DNA of 64,000 bases from Pseudoalteromonas luteoviolacea (GCF_021654285.1 NZ_JAKFZS010000002.1:1-64000); one strand, 5' to 3'; counted from the stretch's first letter, positions 50,398 through 59,220 are shown. Notes: generated by a model from the letters alone, not told the origin. Made by a program: numbers and translations.

Positions 50398-50892
50398 ATG
50401 TTGAAAGAATCCAAATATAAAGCGGTTCAGAGCATAAAATCACGAGCCGCCGTATTTGGGTTATGCTTGATAGTCAGTCTTCCTGTACTTGGTAGGATAG
50501 ATGTACTTACGCCTTTAGATTTTGGCACTATTTTAATTTCAGATCACAGCCAGACGAGTCGTGTTAAAATCGGTGTAAATGGGCAAAATACGACAAGCGG
50601 AGCGGTTCATTTAGTCTCTGGCGGCAATGCTGCGGAGCTTGCTTTATCTTCGTTACCTCCTTTGCATCAAATCTCTGTGTCAACCAGCATTGTTACACCT
50701 TTACTGTCGCATTCTAACTTATATGTCCCCGGTATAAACCTGGTGCAGTTAGAACATATCAACAGTGTTGTCAGCGATTCGCAAGGAAATGCTGCCCTCA
50801 AAATTGGTGGTACAATTGAAGTGAGTGCACAGCCTTCCCAATTCCCAGATGGCACATATCGCGTCTGGGCAAATATTGAATTGAATTATTAA
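50398..50892 (+). CDS. Second fimbrial subunit, DUF4402-like
   Basis: A 164-residue secreted protein related to the previous one: LTPLDFGTILIS matches its DFGTI motif, and it ends FPDGTYRVWANIELNY, again a pilin-type C-terminal strand. The signal peptide is long and Lys-rich (hydrophobic part AAVFGLCLIVSLPVLG). A minor or tip subunit is inferred. It starts 16 bases after the first pilin gene and ends 10 bases before the chaperone. Confidence 0.75.
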   Translation: MLKESKYKAVQSIKSRAAVFGLCLIVSLPVLGRIDVLTPLDFGTILISDHSQTSRVKIGVNGQNTTSGAVHLVSGGNAAELALSSLPPLHQISVSTSIVTPLLSHSNLYVPGINLVQLEHINSVVSDSQGNAALKIGGTIEVSAQPSQFPDGTYRVWANIELNY

Positions 50893-50901
50893 TTACCTCT
50901 T

Positions 50902-51711
50902 ATGAAAAAATATATTTTTTGTATTGCTGTTATGGCGATGTCAGTTTTTAGTCAGGTAGTAAATGCCTCTTTGATGATTTCACCTACCCGTGTTGTGTTT
51001 GATGAACGGCAGCGCACAGCGAAAGTGTTCTTAATAAATAATGGCTCTGAAGCAAAAACTTACCGCTTGGGTTGGAAAGAGAAGCGCGCACTGGCGAAAG
51101 GTGGTTATCAAGATCTAGCGCCTGAACAAGCAGGGCCTTGGAAGCTCAGCGAGTTAATGAGAATGACGCCAAGACAAGTTTATTTAGCGCCTGGTGAGCG
51201 ACAAGTTGTGAAGTTAGCATTAAGGCGTAAACAAGGGATGCGTGATGGCGAATACCGCTCACACTTGCTGTTTCAAGCATTGCCAACAGAAAATCCAGAC
51301 CAATCAGTAGCGATAGGGATTAGCCTCAATATGATATTGAGCTACAGTATTCCGGTTATGTATCGAAAAGGGGTTGATGTACCGCAGGTAACCGTTAGCT
51401 CTGCGCAATATACTTCGAACATTCACGGGAAACCAGTTATCGCGGTTAAATTAAAAAGAAGTGGCGCAGCAAGCGCATTGGGGAAGTTGACAGCGCATTG
51501 GCAGCCGAACGGTAAAAAAGAGTGGACTAAAGTCGCTATAGCCAATAACTATGCAATTTATCCTGAGGTAGACGAAGCCAGTGTTGAGTTGAATATTTTA
51601 CAAGGTCAGGCTATTCGTGGTTCAGGTCAATTAAAGCTGATGTATACCGGTCAAGAGGAATATCGAGATACGGTTTTCTCACAGCGTATTTTCAATGTGA
51701 TTGCTCAATAA
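50902..51711 (+). CDS. Periplasmic fimbrial chaperone (PapD-like)
   Basis: A 269-residue periplasmic chaperone. Signal peptide at about 1-22, then the PapD-like N-terminal immunoglobulin domain: LMISPTRVVFDERQRTAKVFLINNGSEAKTYRLGW, shortened here as LMISPTRVVFDERQRTAKVF, with RQVYLAPGERQVVKLALRRK. The second domain follows from about residue 160. It donates a strand to pilins and hands them to the usher encoded next, whose start overlaps its end. Confidence 0.85.
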   Translation: MKKYIFCIAVMAMSVFSQVVNASLMISPTRVVFDERQRTAKVFLINNGSEAKTYRLGWKEKRALAKGGYQDLAPEQAGPWKLSELMRMTPRQVYLAPGERQVVKLALRRKQGMRDGEYRSHLLFQALPTENPDQSVAIGISLNMILSYSIPVMYRKGVDVPQVTVSSAQYTSNIHGKPVIAVKLKRSGAASALGKLTAHWQPNGKKEWTKVAIANNYAIYPEVDEASVELNILQGQAIRGSGQLKLMYTGQEEYRDTVFSQRIFNVIAQ

Positions 51712-54628
51712 AATCGTGCTAAATAGGCTTTGTATTGTCGCACTACTGAGTATATGTGCGGCAATGACGCTGGTTACTTTTGCCAACCAAGATGACAGTA
51801 ATGCGCACAATGAGAGGGTGCTCAGTTATGGGAGCAACCGCATTCAAAGCGGTGAAGTACTTTTTTTATCACTGTATGTTGATAAATATTACCTGTCAGA
51901 AGTGTTTGCAATCAAGAGTGACAATGGCGTTTTACTAGAACTACAAAGTTTTTTCTCTGCATTGGATTTTGCCATAACATCTGACGATGACGGCAAACGT
52001 TATTCCGGGTGGTATATTGAACAGGCACAAGTCTTCTCTTTAAATTTGACGACCCTTCGCGTCCGTACTGGACAGGCTGAGGAGCAATTAAACGCACAAG
52101 ACATCATGGAAACCCAAGGCGAAGTGTATGTCGATGCAACCTTACTGGCCAAGTGGTTCAAATTACATTTCAACATCAATTACCAAGATCTCAAGCTGAA
52201 AGTTTTTAGCGAGCAAAAGCTTCCCATTGAAATGCGTTTAGCAAGACAGGATCGTCGCTTTGCAGCTAAGTCTGTGAGGCAATCTTCTGTATTGCCTTGG
52301 AAAGAGACGCCATATCAAGTGTGGAGCCCTCCACTGTTTGATATACAAGCGTCACTGAATACCACGAATGAAAGTGACACACGTCTTTCAGTCTCTATGT
52401 TAGGGAGTCAAGACCTTGCTTATTGGAATGCGAATTACTTTTTAAGTGGTCGCAATGGCAATTTGTTAGATGAAGGACGAGTGAATATAACCAGAGAAGA
52501 GAAAGAAGGTATTGCACTTGGCCCGCTGACAATAAATAAAGTAGAAGCTGGGGATATTCTTGGTACGCGTATAGGGGGAGAGTTTGTATCAACACATGCA
52601 CGTGGTTTAAGGATCTCGGATAGACCGCTTTTTCAGGAGATTGATACGCAAGCCGTGAGAATAAGTGGTGCAATACAGGTGGGGTGGGACGTCGAGCTGT
52701 ACCATAATGGCTTGATGATTGATCAAAGGTTAAGCGTCCAATCTGGTTTATATGACTTTGAACATATAGAACTCTATTTTGGAAGCAATGAGTTTGAGTT
52801 GATCATGTATGGGCCCCAAGGGCAAGTTCTGCGAGATAGTCGCTCATACTATGTGGCCGGCAGTCGTATCTCAGCAGGTAACGGTTATTTTGATGCATCC
52901 CTTGTAGATGTGGGGAAAACTTTATTAGGGACAGGTATAAGCACTGACAGTTATACAGGCTGGAATCTCCTCAGTCGCTATGATTATGGAGTTAGTGATG
53001 CTTTATCTTTTTATTCAGGTACTCGTATTGCGCTAGAGGGGCAAGAAAATGCATATCAGTTGAATACTGGGTTAGTTTTTGATGTATGGAAAAAAGGCAT
53101 CATTAACTTTGACTACAGCCATGATGAGCGCGGTGAACGCATATACCAACTACAAGGGCGTACTCAGATAAATCAACATGCAATAAGCGCTGTGGTATCA
53201 GATAAAAAAAGCCGAACTGAGAATGAAAATGCACAATACAATAGAGTGCAAGATTTGGCGCTTCGCGTATCAGGTCGCTTGTACCAAAATAGCGACATTC
53301 GACTGAATTATCAAAATACGCTTAATTGGCGAAAAAACCTTTATGGCAGTGATTTTATTGCATCTAACTTGCTTTCGGTGGCAACGAGGTTTGGTACGCT
53401 TAGCCATCAATTAGATTATACTCAGCCTGACGGTGAGCAAGCTTCCAATATACGCGGCATTGCACGCTGGCAGGGGAGAGTGGGGAGTACGTATGGCCGT
53501 GTCGGAGTTGGCTATATGTCACAGCCAGATAGTCAATTAACGGATTACCATATACAACTGAGTCGAGTCATAAATAGCCAGCTAGGCATGGATTTAGATT
53601 ATACCAAATCTTTGTTAGATGATAATTATGAAATTGAAGCTGGCCTAAACTGGCATAACGACAAATTTAGGCTGACAGGTCAATTTAGTTACTTTCAAAA
53701 TAATGATTGGCAATTTGGGCTAACAGGTCAGTTTAGCCTTGGCTATGAGAGCTATAGTAATGAGTTTTTTATCAGTGATAGGCGATTAGCGAGCTCAGGC
53801 TCAGTGTTGGTAAAAGTGTACTTAGATCAAAACAATAATGCGAAGTTCGATGGCAATGATGTCATGCTTGAAGGCGTTCGGATTAAGTCTTTACAAGGAT
53901 TTGCGCAAGCGTTTACTGATAGTAAAGGCACTGCTTTGCTAGGAAATATGCCTTTAAACCGTCAAACAGACATCGTGCTTGATGCGGATTCTCTGCCTGA
54001 CCCTTTTTATATCTCGGCCCATGATGGCCGTTCAATTACGCCGCGAAAAGGGTTTATAGCCTACTTAGAATACCCAGTTGTACATGCAGGTGAGCTTGAG
54101 GGAATCGCATATCAGAAGGATCTTGAAGGCAATGAGGTGCCATTGCCTTATGCTGAAATAGAGCTAGTTAATGAGTACCAGCAAGTGATAGATACAGTGA
54201 AGACAGCTTATGATGGGTATTATGTATTTAGCGGGATCAGACCTGGTAACTATGAGACCAGAGTCAAAAAGCATACATCGGATCAATTTAAGCAAACTGA
54301 AAAAGTTGAAGTGGCATTCTCAAGCCGAGGGGATGTATTGCTTGAAGTGGATATGATGGTTGAACACTTGCCTAACTTAACCGGCTATGTTGCTGTGCTT
54401 GGACAATTTGATTCACTGACTATCTTGAAAGCTTACGCGACGATTGTTACCAAAAAAATACCGCCAGATTTATCCAATCAAACTTTTTTTATGCATGATA
54501 AAAAGCGTAACAAATATCTACTTGGTTATGGTTATTCTGAACAAGAAGGTCAGGCGGCAAGCGCTTGCCTTAATTTACAGCGTACTCAAATCTCATGTAA
54601 CGTTGAGCCTATATCGGTTGTTCAATAG
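51701..54628 (+). CDS. Outer-membrane fimbrial usher with C-terminal SPOR-like module
   Basis: A 975-residue outer-membrane usher by context and structure. After a signal peptide (about 7-29) comes an N-terminal domain, then a long aromatic-rich beta-barrel region (about 215-700). Carboxypeptidase-regulatory-like or SdrD-B-like repeats follow (VKVYLDQNNNAKFDGNDVML; TAYDGYYVFSGIRPGNYE), and finally a module like the end of the 48995 gene (YLLGYGYSEQEGQAASACL..C). The start is a TTG at 51701 inside the chaperone end, or GTG at 51716; neither has a strong ribosome site, suggesting coupled, low-level translation. Confidence 0.78.
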   Translation: MLNKIVLNRLCIVALLSICAAMTLVTFANQDDSNAHNERVLSYGSNRIQSGEVLFLSLYVDKYYLSEVFAIKSDNGVLLELQSFFSALDFAITSDDDGKRYSGWYIEQAQVFSLNLTTLRVRTGQAEEQLNAQDIMETQGEVYVDATLLAKWFKLHFNINYQDLKLKVFSEQKLPIEMRLARQDRRFAAKSVRQSSVLPWKETPYQVWSPPLFDIQASLNTTNESDTRLSVSMLGSQDLAYWNANYFLSGRNGNLLDEGRVNITREEKEGIALGPLTINKVEAGDILGTRIGGEFVSTHARGLRISDRPLFQEIDTQAVRISGAIQVGWDVELYHNGLMIDQRLSVQSGLYDFEHIELYFGSNEFELIMYGPQGQVLRDSRSYYVAGSRISAGNGYFDASLVDVGKTLLGTGISTDSYTGWNLLSRYDYGVSDALSFYSGTRIALEGQENAYQLNTGLVFDVWKKGIINFDYSHDERGERIYQLQGRTQINQHAISAVVSDKKSRTENENAQYNRVQDLALRVSGRLYQNSDIRLNYQNTLNWRKNLYGSDFIASNLLSVATRFGTLSHQLDYTQPDGEQASNIRGIARWQGRVGSTYGRVGVGYMSQPDSQLTDYHIQLSRVINSQLGMDLDYTKSLLDDNYEIEAGLNWHNDKFRLTGQFSYFQNNDWQFGLTGQFSLGYESYSNEFFISDRRLASSGSVLVKVYLDQNNNAKFDGNDVMLEGVRIKSLQGFAQAFTDSKGTALLGNMPLNRQTDIVLDADSLPDPFYISAHDGRSITPRKGFIAYLEYPVVHAGELEGIAYQKDLEGNEVPLPYAEIELVNEYQQVIDTVKTAYDGYYVFSGIRPGNYETRVKKHTSDQFKQTEKVEVAFSSRGDVLLEVDMMVEHLPNLTGYVAVLGQFDSLTILKAYATIVTKKIPPDLSNQTFFMHDKKRNKYLLGYGYSEQEGQAASACLNLQRTQISCNVEPISVVQ

Positions 54629-54710
54629 AAAGCATCAAGTTAGCTAAAAGAATAAACAACCTATGACTCGCTAGAATAATAAAGTGCTTCTTTGCTTATA
54701 TAGTCATCAA

Positions 54711-54729
54711 GTGGTTCGATTTTTGCATG
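54711..54729 (+). promoter_or_regulatory. Sigma54-type promoter of the FlgO-like operon
   Basis: TGGTTCGATTTTTGCAT: GG (54713-54714), ten bases, GC (54725-54726). Spacing and the TTGCAT end fit the -24/-12 pattern. It lies 32 bases before the first FlgO-like gene; no activator site was identified. Confidence 0.6.
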
Positions 54730-54760
54730 ATATCGAGGACTAACTCAGAGGTATGATAAT

Positions 54761-55351
54761 ATGCGATTTCTAATCTTGGTGTTTATTTGCTTGTTAGCAG
54801 GCTGCAGTACGAGCGCCTGGCTACAACCAGAATCAGAAAAGGTTGAAAAACAAGCCCCCCCAGCGCGCAGTGTCCACAGCTATGTGGGAGAGATGGCTAC
54901 GCAGCTTAGTCAGTATAGTCGACCTCTAAAGCCTGGTGCTTCAGTCGCAGTCACAAGCTTTTTTAAAGATAATGAATTAGGCGCCGATACCTTAAGTAAT
55001 CAAGGCGCGGGTCTAAGCAATCAGGTGCAAGAAAGTTTTATCACCTATCTGACACAAATGGGGTTACAGGTGGTTGAATTTCGGATGCAAAAATCGATTA
55101 ATTTATCCGAAGAAGCTGACACTATTTTAAGTCGCGACATTGATAAACTTAAACAGCGACACAAGTTTGACCTGATCCTTACTGGTAGCGTAAGTGAAAA
55201 CATAGATTCCTTTACGATACATGCAAGATTAATAGATATGGTCAGTAGTAAAACTGTATCTGCCGCTTCTATAAGCCTACCCAAAGAAACGCTCTGGGGA
55301 GAGGAGCAAGTGCAAATGCGCGATGGCTTACTGCATCGCAGCCAATATTAA
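54761..55351 (+). CDS. FlgO-domain outer-membrane lipoprotein, copy 1
   Basis: A 196-residue lipoprotein (lipobox LLAGC) with a FlgO domain. FlgO is an outer-membrane component needed for polar flagellar function in Vibrio. Family features are the strand VAVTSFFKDNELGAD, SNQVQESFITYLTQMGLQVVEF, and SRDIDKLKQRHKFDLILTGS. First of three tandem FlgO-domain genes behind a sigma54-type promoter. Which of the three is the true FlgO cannot be told from the sequence alone. Confidence 0.8.
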   Translation: MRFLILVFICLLAGCSTSAWLQPESEKVEKQAPPARSVHSYVGEMATQLSQYSRPLKPGASVAVTSFFKDNELGADTLSNQGAGLSNQVQESFITYLTQMGLQVVEFRMQKSINLSEEADTILSRDIDKLKQRHKFDLILTGSVSENIDSFTIHARLIDMVSSKTVSAASISLPKETLWGEEQVQMRDGLLHRSQY

Positions 55352-55362
55352 CGGAGAAAGAT

Positions 55363-56019
55363 ATGAAAAAGTATGCGTTATCACTTTTATTGCCTATGTT
55401 ATTTGGCTGTATGAATACGGACAGTGAGCAATATGCGGGCAATGCGGTTATGGTGGATAAAAACGCATTTGCGAGCTCTGAGAGTCAGTTTCAAGTTCAC
55501 CCAGGCGGAATGCATGGAATGACTGTCTCACAACAAATGGCGAGTCGCAATGTGACCCACTATGTACAAAACTTGATGCAAGATATGATAGGGAATCTGC
55601 GTTATGTAAACGATAGAACGCCTATTGCGGTTGCGACTTTTGTTTTTCTTGATGAAGACTATAACTATGGGTCTTTACTCGGGAATCAGTTATCTGAGAG
55701 CTTTGTCCATGAATTACATAACTTTGGGGTCCCCGTCGTTGATTTTAAAACCACGGATTTTATGCGTGTGACTAAACAGGGCGATTTCATTTTTAGTCGT
55801 GACTTTTTAGAGCTCTCTGATGAGCATACTTTCAATTATGTGCTTGCCGGCACGTTGGCAAATCATCAAGGTGGTGTGCTGGTGAATGCACGTATCGTGG
55901 GGGTAAAAAGCAAGGCTGTTGTTGGGACTGCACAAGGTTTTTTACCGCAATCGGTTGTCAATGCACTGCGTGATGGGATTGGTCACGATGGGATTCGCTT
56001 GGAAAGAGCAAGTAGGTAG
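55363..56019 (+). CDS. FlgO-domain lipoprotein, copy 2
   Basis: A 218-residue lipoprotein (lipobox MLFGC) with a FlgO domain: PIAVATFVFLDEDYNYGSLLGN, LSESFVHELHNFGVPVVDFK, FSRDFLELSDEHTFNYVLAGT. It follows copy 1 after 11 bases. Its GNQLxES motif is shared with copy 3, so copies 2 and 3 are nearer each other than copy 1. Flagellar outer-membrane role inferred from family and neighbours. Confidence 0.82.
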   Translation: MKKYALSLLLPMLFGCMNTDSEQYAGNAVMVDKNAFASSESQFQVHPGGMHGMTVSQQMASRNVTHYVQNLMQDMIGNLRYVNDRTPIAVATFVFLDEDYNYGSLLGNQLSESFVHELHNFGVPVVDFKTTDFMRVTKQGDFIFSRDFLELSDEHTFNYVLAGTLANHQGGVLVNARIVGVKSKAVVGTAQGFLPQSVVNALRDGIGHDGIRLERASR

Positions 56020-56024
56020 TGGTG

Positions 56025-56666
56025 ATGAGAACGAGTATATTGATACTGGGCTGTATAGCGCTTATGGCGGGGTGTGAAAGCTCTCGGCACGCACAAATTG
56101 TTCCCCAAGGTCAGCAATCAGTAAAAGATCAGCAAGCGCAGCAGTTGGCAGCTTTGGCTAATGAGTTAGATTCACAGCCGGATGTTGTCTATTCAGATCC
56201 AGGGTTTGTTACCTACGAGCATAATAAACAGCTATCTAATTATGCGGGTCAAATCGCATTAGAGTTAACAGATTCTATGACTGGGATTTCACCTAGAGCC
56301 GTAGCGATAACGAGTTTTGTTAGCTTTGATAGAAGCCTCAGAAGGAGTAATCAGCTCGGTAATCAACTGGCTGAGTCCATGATCCACCAATTTCAAAAAA
56401 TGGGCTACCCAGCGCTTGATTTTAAGTCCCATCGTGGGATTGCGGTGACAGTCAATGGCGACTTCGTTTTATCTCGTGACGCAAAAAGGCTGCCAAAAAG
56501 CCCGTCACCGAGCCATGTGTTAACGGGAACAATGATCTACCGTGATCGAGGTGTAGAGGTAAATACTAGGCTGCTTGATTTTGACAATCGGTTAGTGGTT
56601 GCCAGTAGCAATGTCACTATTCCTTATTTTATTCTTCATCCAAGTGCGACAGTCACTTACAAATGA
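56025..56666 (+). CDS. FlgO-domain lipoprotein, copy 3
   Basis: A 213-residue lipoprotein (lipobox LMAGC) with a FlgO domain: AVAITSFVSFDRSLRRSNQLGN, LAESMIHQFQKMGYPALDFK, FVLSRDAKRLP..HVLTGTM. I start at ATG 56025 rather than the GTG codons at 56019 and 56022, because the lipoprotein signal begins there (MRTSILILGCIALMAGC). It begins five bases after the stop of copy 2, so the three are probably one transcript. Confidence 0.82.
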   Translation: MRTSILILGCIALMAGCESSRHAQIVPQGQQSVKDQQAQQLAALANELDSQPDVVYSDPGFVTYEHNKQLSNYAGQIALELTDSMTGISPRAVAITSFVSFDRSLRRSNQLGNQLAESMIHQFQKMGYPALDFKSHRGIAVTVNGDFVLSRDAKRLPKSPSPSHVLTGTMIYRDRGVEVNTRLLDFDNRLVVASSNVTIPYFILHPSATVTYK

Positions 56667-56771
56667 CAACGATGGTCGCAGTTGTGGCCATCAGCTAGCC
56701 TGTTTTCACCTGAGGGTGATCAAATTAAATATCTAATGACTGTTACATCTATTTTCTAAAATGACTTGTCA

Positions 56772-56801
56772 TTGATACCATGACACTGTTATAAATATAA
56801 T
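56772..56801 (+). promoter_or_regulatory. Sigma70 promoter of tRNA-Arg(CCT)
   Basis: TTGATA (56772-56777), 18-base spacer, TATAAT (56796-56801), about 40 bases before the tRNA. Confidence 0.6.
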
Positions 56802-56840
56802 TCATAAACAAATGCTTATGGTGTTTTGACACAAGTATGT

Positions 56841-56915
56841 GTCCCCGTAGTTTAATGGATAAAACGGGGCCCTCCTAAGGCTTTGATGTAGGTTCGATTC
56901 CTACCGGGGACGCCA
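56841..56915 (+). tRNA. tRNA-Arg (anticodon CCT)
   Basis: 75 nt with encoded CCA. Acceptor GTCCCCG/CGGGGAC; anticodon stem GGGCC/GGCTT with loop CTCCTAA gives CCT, reading AGG. It resembles E. coli argW, a frequent phage integration site, but no integrase or direct repeat is visible here. Confidence 0.95.
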
Positions 56916-56947
56916 TAATGCTTCTTCAATACGAAATTACCAGCCTG

Positions 56948-58138
56948 CTATAAAGCATATTCCTCAGCAGGTGTGATGATAAGCTCCACAATGTCATTAA
57001 TTTGAATGTTATTCATTGGCCTATTTTGAATATTTGTCGCGATGGCATTTTGTGCATTAACTTGTGTGACTTTGACACGATTGATGGTTTGAATACTGCG
57101 AGTAAAGAACTGATTTCTTCCGCCAGCGACATCGCTACGATGTGCAATACTCAGCACTTGTCCTACCTTAAGACCATGTGCTCGCCCTAAGTTGATCACC
57201 AACTGGTCTTGATCTTTATGGAGTATGCGTCCTCGTGTAGGTAAACATGCAAATGCTTGATTTAGATCTTGAGCGAGGCTATTGAAAACGCCTTGAATGC
57301 GTTTTCCATAATCTGTATGCCAAAAAGTATCACTGTATACGTCGACTATTTTGGTTTTCTCATAAGGCCAAATACCCGAAACACTATAATGTTGCTGCCA
57401 TACTTTGTCTTTACTGATTGCATCAAATGCAGCAAAGTCAATCTTAAAGCTTCTCACATATTCATCATCTTGCCAAAAAGCATATTCACTATTTAACTTT
57501 TGTGTATTGGCCAAGTCTGTGATTTGGCTGAGCAAAACATATTGACTATTGCTGGTCGCCGTCAAGCTTTCGATAAGCTTATCATCGTAATCGAAGTTTT
57601 GTGAAAAGAAAGCACGTACATTAATACTTTTATCAATAAAGGGGATCGGTTTGACCGTCATGTTACGCTGCATCAAGGTTTGATACATGCGTTCACTGGC
57701 TGATTTATGTATGTCAAAAATTTGACCAAGTCTCGCTTGATGCGGCTGCATAAGCTGGCTTTGTGTAATAGTGATCTGTTTATTGAAGGACTCTTCTGGA
57801 CACTGCTGCTGTTTAGGAAAAATATCTAGGTGCAAAGTGACACTCATCACACCATCTTTGGTATTTTCAGATACTAAGTTGATTTCTTGTATTTCGCCAT
57901 GGCTTTTTATTTTGATGTGATCTTGAGCAAGCACACCATTAGCCAGTGTTTGCACACTAGAAACGGTAGCACCAGAGAAAATTAGCGCTTGTGTTATTGC
58001 ATCTTGCACAGCTTCTTGTCGTGCAGCTGCGCGGTCAGCGGTATAAGCATTTGCGTACCCGGTTACTTCAAACCATTCAGCTTTGGCACCAAAGCTTAAC
58101 AAACAGGCAGTGATGGCTGTAATACTCGCTCTTTTCAT
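56948..58138 (-). CDS. flgT: Flagellar assembly protein FlgT (H-ring)
   Basis: FlgT forms the H-ring around the LP-ring of sodium-type polar flagella and supports MotX/Y or T-ring attachment. The 396 residues have a signal peptide (about 1-20, ending AKA) and then EWFEVTGYANAYTADRAAARQEAVQDAITQ, here its core WFEVTGYANA and AAARQEAVQDAI, typical of FlgT. The C-terminal domain has RGRILHKDQDQLVINLGRAHGLKVGQVL. It diverges from flgP across a pair of sigma54-type promoters. Confidence 0.9.
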   Translation of the reverse strand: MKRASITAITACLLSFGAKAEWFEVTGYANAYTADRAAARQEAVQDAITQALIFSGATVSSVQTLANGVLAQDHIKIKSHGEIQEINLVSENTKDGVMSVTLHLDIFPKQQQCPEESFNKQITITQSQLMQPHQARLGQIFDIHKSASERMYQTLMQRNMTVKPIPFIDKSINVRAFFSQNFDYDDKLIESLTATSNSQYVLLSQITDLANTQKLNSEYAFWQDDEYVRSFKIDFAAFDAISKDKVWQQHYSVSGIWPYEKTKIVDVYSDTFWHTDYGKRIQGVFNSLAQDLNQAFACLPTRGRILHKDQDQLVINLGRAHGLKVGQVLSIAHRSDVAGGRNQFFTRSIQTINRVKVTQVNAQNAIATNIQNRPMNNIQINDIVELIITPAEEYAL

Positions 58139-58182
58139 CGTTTAATACCGTTTCAAAACTTAGTCTATCTTATATCTATCTC

Positions 58183-58200
58183 AGCAAGTCCTATGCCAAT
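58183..58200 (-). promoter_or_regulatory. Sigma54-type promoter of flgT
   Basis: On the minus strand TTGGCATAGGACTTGCT: GG-N10-GC with TGGCA and TTGCT halves, a near-consensus -24/-12 element, about 45 bases before the flgT start. Its -24 end abuts that of the flgP promoter. Confidence 0.7.
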
Positions 58201-58204
58201 CGTA

Positions 58205-58222
58205 TTGGCTTAATTTGTGCAT
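58205..58222 (+). promoter_or_regulatory. Sigma54-type promoter of flgP
   Basis: TTGGCTTAATTTGTGCAT: GG (58207-58208), ten bases, GC (58219-58220). It is about 48 bases before the flgP start and back-to-back with the flgT element; together the -24 halves read GCCAAT-CGT-ATTGGC. Confidence 0.7.
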
Positions 58223-58269
58223 GTGATCAAGCACAGAAGCAAACTTATGTAATTAGGAGTCGGTAACGT

Positions 58270-58740
58270 ATGCGTAGGTTACTTAAAGTTAGCAAAATTT
58301 TAGCCATCAGTGTAGTTGTTGGTCTCGCAGGCTGTAGTTCAATTATCGACAAACATGTGGAATATAGTCATGTGCAACCTGATAATTACCCTGTATTAAA
58401 AGCGATTGGTTATGCACCTTTAGATGCGCAACCAGGGGTAACAGACAGTGAGAAAATGTTGATGGCAATTAAGGTTTCTAAGCTAGAGGCTTACCGAGAG
58501 CTAGCAGAGCAAGTGTATGGTCATCAATTGAATGCCACAACAACAGTACGGGGTGTTGTTGCTCAAAACGATGGTCTACGCAGTCAGGTCCAAGGCGTAA
58601 TAAGAGGTGCGCGTGTACTTAAATCGTATGCCGTCGGTGACATTTACACAACTGAACTAGAGTTAGACATGAAGACGGTGTATGACTTGTATATCGGCCA
58701 AGTTAAGCCTAAAAAAATTCAAAGAGTTACTTACTATTAG
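58270..58740 (+). CDS. flgP: Flagellar outer-membrane lipoprotein FlgP
   Basis: FlgP is an LPP20-family lipoprotein required for flagellar motility in Vibrio and Campylobacter. The 156 residues have the lipobox GLAGC, then YPVLKAIGYAPLDAQPG, the helical LMAIKVSKLEAYRELAEQVYGHQL and TTVRGVVAQNDGLRSQVQGV typical of the family. Divergent from flgT; ends in a hairpin shared with convergent flgN. Confidence 0.92.
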   Translation: MRRLLKVSKILAISVVVGLAGCSSIIDKHVEYSHVQPDNYPVLKAIGYAPLDAQPGVTDSEKMLMAIKVSKLEAYRELAEQVYGHQLNATTTVRGVVAQNDGLRSQVQGVIRGARVLKSYAVGDIYTTELELDMKTVYDLYIGQVKPKKIQRVTYY

Positions 58741-58748
58741 TCCAAAGC

Positions 58749-58776
58749 AAAAAGCACGGCTTCAGCTGTGCTTTTT
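58749..58776. terminator. Bidirectional terminator between flgP and flgN
   Basis: AAAAAGCACGGC/GCTGTGCTTTTT around TTCA (one G-T pair); A and T tracts on both sides suit both strands. Confidence 0.8.
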
Positions 58777-58791
58777 GTACAAATTAAAAGC

Positions 58792-59220
58792 TTAAGCTTT
58801 TAAGTTTTTTACAATCTCACCAACATTTTCTACGACACTGCCATCTTCAGTATAGGTTGTAGATGTGGGTCTACCTATGAGGATCTCTTTTAACTCACGT
58901 ACTGTCATATGTGCCAAGTGTGCAGCTTTTGCATTGACTTCATTTTGATTTTTACATTTTATCAGCAGTAAATCTATTTGCTCGGTCAAAGGGGCAACAT
59001 CGGGGTTTTGAAACAACTCTTTTGGGTAACTAGATAGTTCTTTATCTGTTTTTTGAATGTTATTCAAAAAGGTAATTTTTTGCCGTGCAATGTCCTTGAG
59101 TCCATCTCCATTTCTGGTGCTTAAGGCCGTCAGCTCTTCATCGAGAAGCAGGGTCAAAGCTTCCAGTGAAGATATTTGTGTTGTTAACTGCTGTACACAC
59201 AGCTCAAGTGCTTTATCCAT
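58792..59220 (-). CDS. flgN: Flagellar export chaperone FlgN
   Basis: FlgN escorts hook-filament junction proteins FlgK and FlgL to the export gate. The 142 residues are all helical: MDKALELCVQQLTTQISSLE, a central LxxLLDEELTAL, and RKITFLNNIQ-like heptads. I start at ATG 59220, which overlaps the flgM stop (ATGGATAA); a TTG at 59235 is in frame but weaker. Position behind flgA-flgM is the usual one. Confidence 0.88.
   Translation of the reverse strand: MDKALELCVQQLTTQISSLEALTLLLDEELTALSTRNGDGLKDIARQKITFLNNIQKTDKELSSYPKELFQNPDVAPLTEQIDLLLIKCKNQNEVNAKAAHLAHMTVRELKEILIGRPTSTTYTEDGSVVENVGEIVKNLKA

Noticed and set aside
56841..56915. tRNA-Arg(CCT) as an integration site of a mobile element
   Set aside because: No integrase, no repeat of the tRNA 3' end and flagellar genes on both sides; nothing suggests an island.
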